Source of the DNA: Clostridiaceae bacterium
GTDB lineage: Bacteria > Bacillota > Clostridia > Oscillospirales > Acutalibacteraceae
Length of the DNA stretch: 6,202 nt
Reading direction: 5' to 3'
Assembly (NCBI GenBank): GCA_016281115.1
Contig: JAEEHZ010000175.1
Span: 1-6,202, forward strand
In this document: positions 5,578 through 6,202 of the stretch, one piece after another
Layout: each line of letters opens with the position of its first letter
How positions within the stretch are numbered: position 1 is the stretch's first letter
Notes under the pieces: generated by a model
Database searches by the model: none
What the model was told of the DNA's origin: nothing
The model's input: the letters and a program-made list of their open reading frames with translations, nothing else
Made by a program: the position numbers and the translations under genes

Positions 5578-5587
5578 CACCTCCTTA
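5578..5587 (-). promoter_or_regulatory. rpsH stop codon fused with a perfect rplF ribosome-binding site
   Basis: The minus strand reads TAAGGAGGTG, the full complement of the 16S rRNA 3' tail. Its first three bases are the TAA stop of rpsH. The GGAGG core is 9 nt before the rplF ATG. A ribosome ending S8 would therefore stop on top of the L6 initiation site. Confidence 0.88.
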
Positions 5588-5983
5588 CCAAATAAACGCG
5601 AGAACTTCGCCGCCAACATTCTCTTTGCGTGCCTGACGGTCTGTCATAACACCCTTAGATGTTGAAATAATGGCAACTCCGAGGCCCTTCATAACTCTCG
5701 GCATATCCTCTACGCTGCAATACTGGCGTAAGCCGGGCTTAGATACTCTCTTAAGACCTGAAAGTGCGGGAGTTTTACCCTCACCGTACTTAAGTGTAAC
5801 TCTTATTATGCCTTGCTTACCGTCTTCGATAACGCTAAAACCTTTTACATAGCCCTCGTCTGTAAGAATTTGGCAAATAGCCTTTTTCATATTAGACGCG
5901 GGGATTTCTACGGAGTCGTGCTTAGCGCTGCTCGCATTGCGAATTCTTGTAAGCAGATCTCCTATTGTATCTGTAATTTGCAT
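5585..5983 (-). CDS. rpsH: Small ribosomal subunit protein uS8 (S8)
   Basis: S8 is a primary binder of the central domain of 16S rRNA (helix 21) and is needed for platform assembly. The 132-residue product has the usual length. The N-terminal domain (1-65) opens MQITDTIGDLLTRIRNASSA and has the EIPASNMKKAICQIL helix (26-40). The C-terminal RNA-binding domain holds KRVSKPGLRQY (78-88) and the signature GLGVAIISTSKGVMTDRQAR (100-119), including the STSKG turn (107-111). It ends GGEVLAFIW. The start has AAAGGAGG with the core 9 nt upstream. In E. coli S8 represses its own operon at the rplE start; that site would lie upstream of this window, so nothing can be said here about its presence. It follows rpsN after 25 nt. 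Confidence 0.98.
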   Translation of the reverse strand: MQITDTIGDLLTRIRNASSAKHDSVEIPASNMKKAICQILTDEGYVKGFSVIEDGKQGIIRVTLKYGEGKTPALSGLKRVSKPGLRQYCSVEDMPRVMKGLGVAIISTSKGVMTDRQARKENVGGEVLAFIW

Positions 5984-6008
5984 TCCGCTTTACCTCCTTT
6001 GCTAAGCC

Positions 6009-6194
6009 TTACCAACTTGCCTTTTTAACTCCGGGAATTTCGCCCTTGTAGGCTAATTCTCTGAAGCAAATACGGCAAATACCAAACTTGCGAAGGTAGG
6101 CGTGGGGTCTGCCGCAGATCTTACATCTGTTATATTGTCTTGTGGAAAACTTAGCAGGTCTTCTCTGCTTAATCTTCATTGAAGTCTTTGCCAC
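6009..6194 (-). CDS. rpsN: Small ribosomal subunit protein uS14 type Z (zinc-binding), GTG start
   Basis: S14 joins the head of the 30S subunit near the decoding site. The 61-residue product is the short zinc form found in Firmicutes (also named rpsZ), not the ~100-residue form of E. coli. Four zinc-binding cysteines are present at 24, 27, 40 and 43 in RCKICGRPH and GICRICFRELAYKG, and the ending IPGVKKASW is typical. The N-terminus MAKTSMKIKQRR matches relatives if translation starts at GTG, 6194-6192. The only alternative is the ATG at residue 6, which would cut off the conserved start. Only 8 bases lie upstream in the window (GGATTGTT), so the ribosome-binding site is mostly outside; the leading GG may be its end. 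rplE would be expected next upstream. Confidence 0.95.
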   Translation of the reverse strand: MAKTSMKIKQRRPAKFSTRQYNRCKICGRPHAYLRKFGICRICFRELAYKGEIPGVKKASW

Positions 6195-6202
6195 AACAAT
6201 CC

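Noticed and set aside
5571..5591. Upstream in-frame ATG as start of rplF
   Set aside because: It precedes the ribosome-binding site, overlaps rpsH and adds seven residues absent from L6 relatives.

Overview
The window is a compact ribosomal-protein and protein-export operon read entirely on the minus strand. It is the 3' part of the classical spc operon followed by the adk-map-infA-rpmJ block. In transcription order (high to low coordinate) the genes are rpsN (S14, zinc type), rpsH (S8), rplF (L6), rplR (L18), rpsE (S5), rpmD (L30), rplO (L15), secY, adk, map, a small KOW-domain protein gene, infA (IF-1) and rpmJ (L36). rpmJ is cut by the window edge in its last codon. Thirteen genes fill nearly everything. 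The largest gap is 35 nt (infA to rpmJ) and one junction overlaps by a base (rplO/secY, TAATG). No stretch of 300 bases lacks a gene, and I see no tRNA, rRNA, mobile element, CRISPR array, terminator hairpin or convincing promoter.

The gene order (spc operon continuing through secY-adk-map-[KOW]-infA-rpmJ), the short zinc-type S14, the Cys4 adenylate kinase and the strong AGGAGG ribosome-binding sites point to a Gram-positive Firmicute. A KOW gene between map and infA, with moderate base composition, suggests class Clostridia. An Oscillospiraceae/Ruminococcaceae-like gut lineage is my best guess, but that rank is inference. All recognised proteins look full length with their key residues present, so this is a working chromosomal housekeeping operon.

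Region by region: 3921-6194 encodes six small- and large-subunit proteins (S14, S8, L6, L18, S5, L30). 3415-3921 encodes L15, with an unusual C-terminal insertion. 2063-3415 encodes the SecY translocon channel, translationally coupled to L15. 1410-2039 encodes adenylate kinase (nucleotide energy balance) and 651-1403 methionine aminopeptidase (removal of N-terminal Met from nascent proteins). 383-637 encodes a KOW RNA-binding protein of unknown function. 146-364 encodes IF-1 and 1-110 L36. Together they link ribosome assembly, initiation, nascent-chain processing and export in one transcript.

I found no new biological system. Points worth a second look are the uncharacterised KOW gene, a ~22-residue insertion in L15, non-ATG starts on three essential genes (infA TTG, rpsE TTG, rpsN GTG), a lengthened first external loop in SecY, and several Shine-Dalgarno sequences built into the upstream gene's stop codon.
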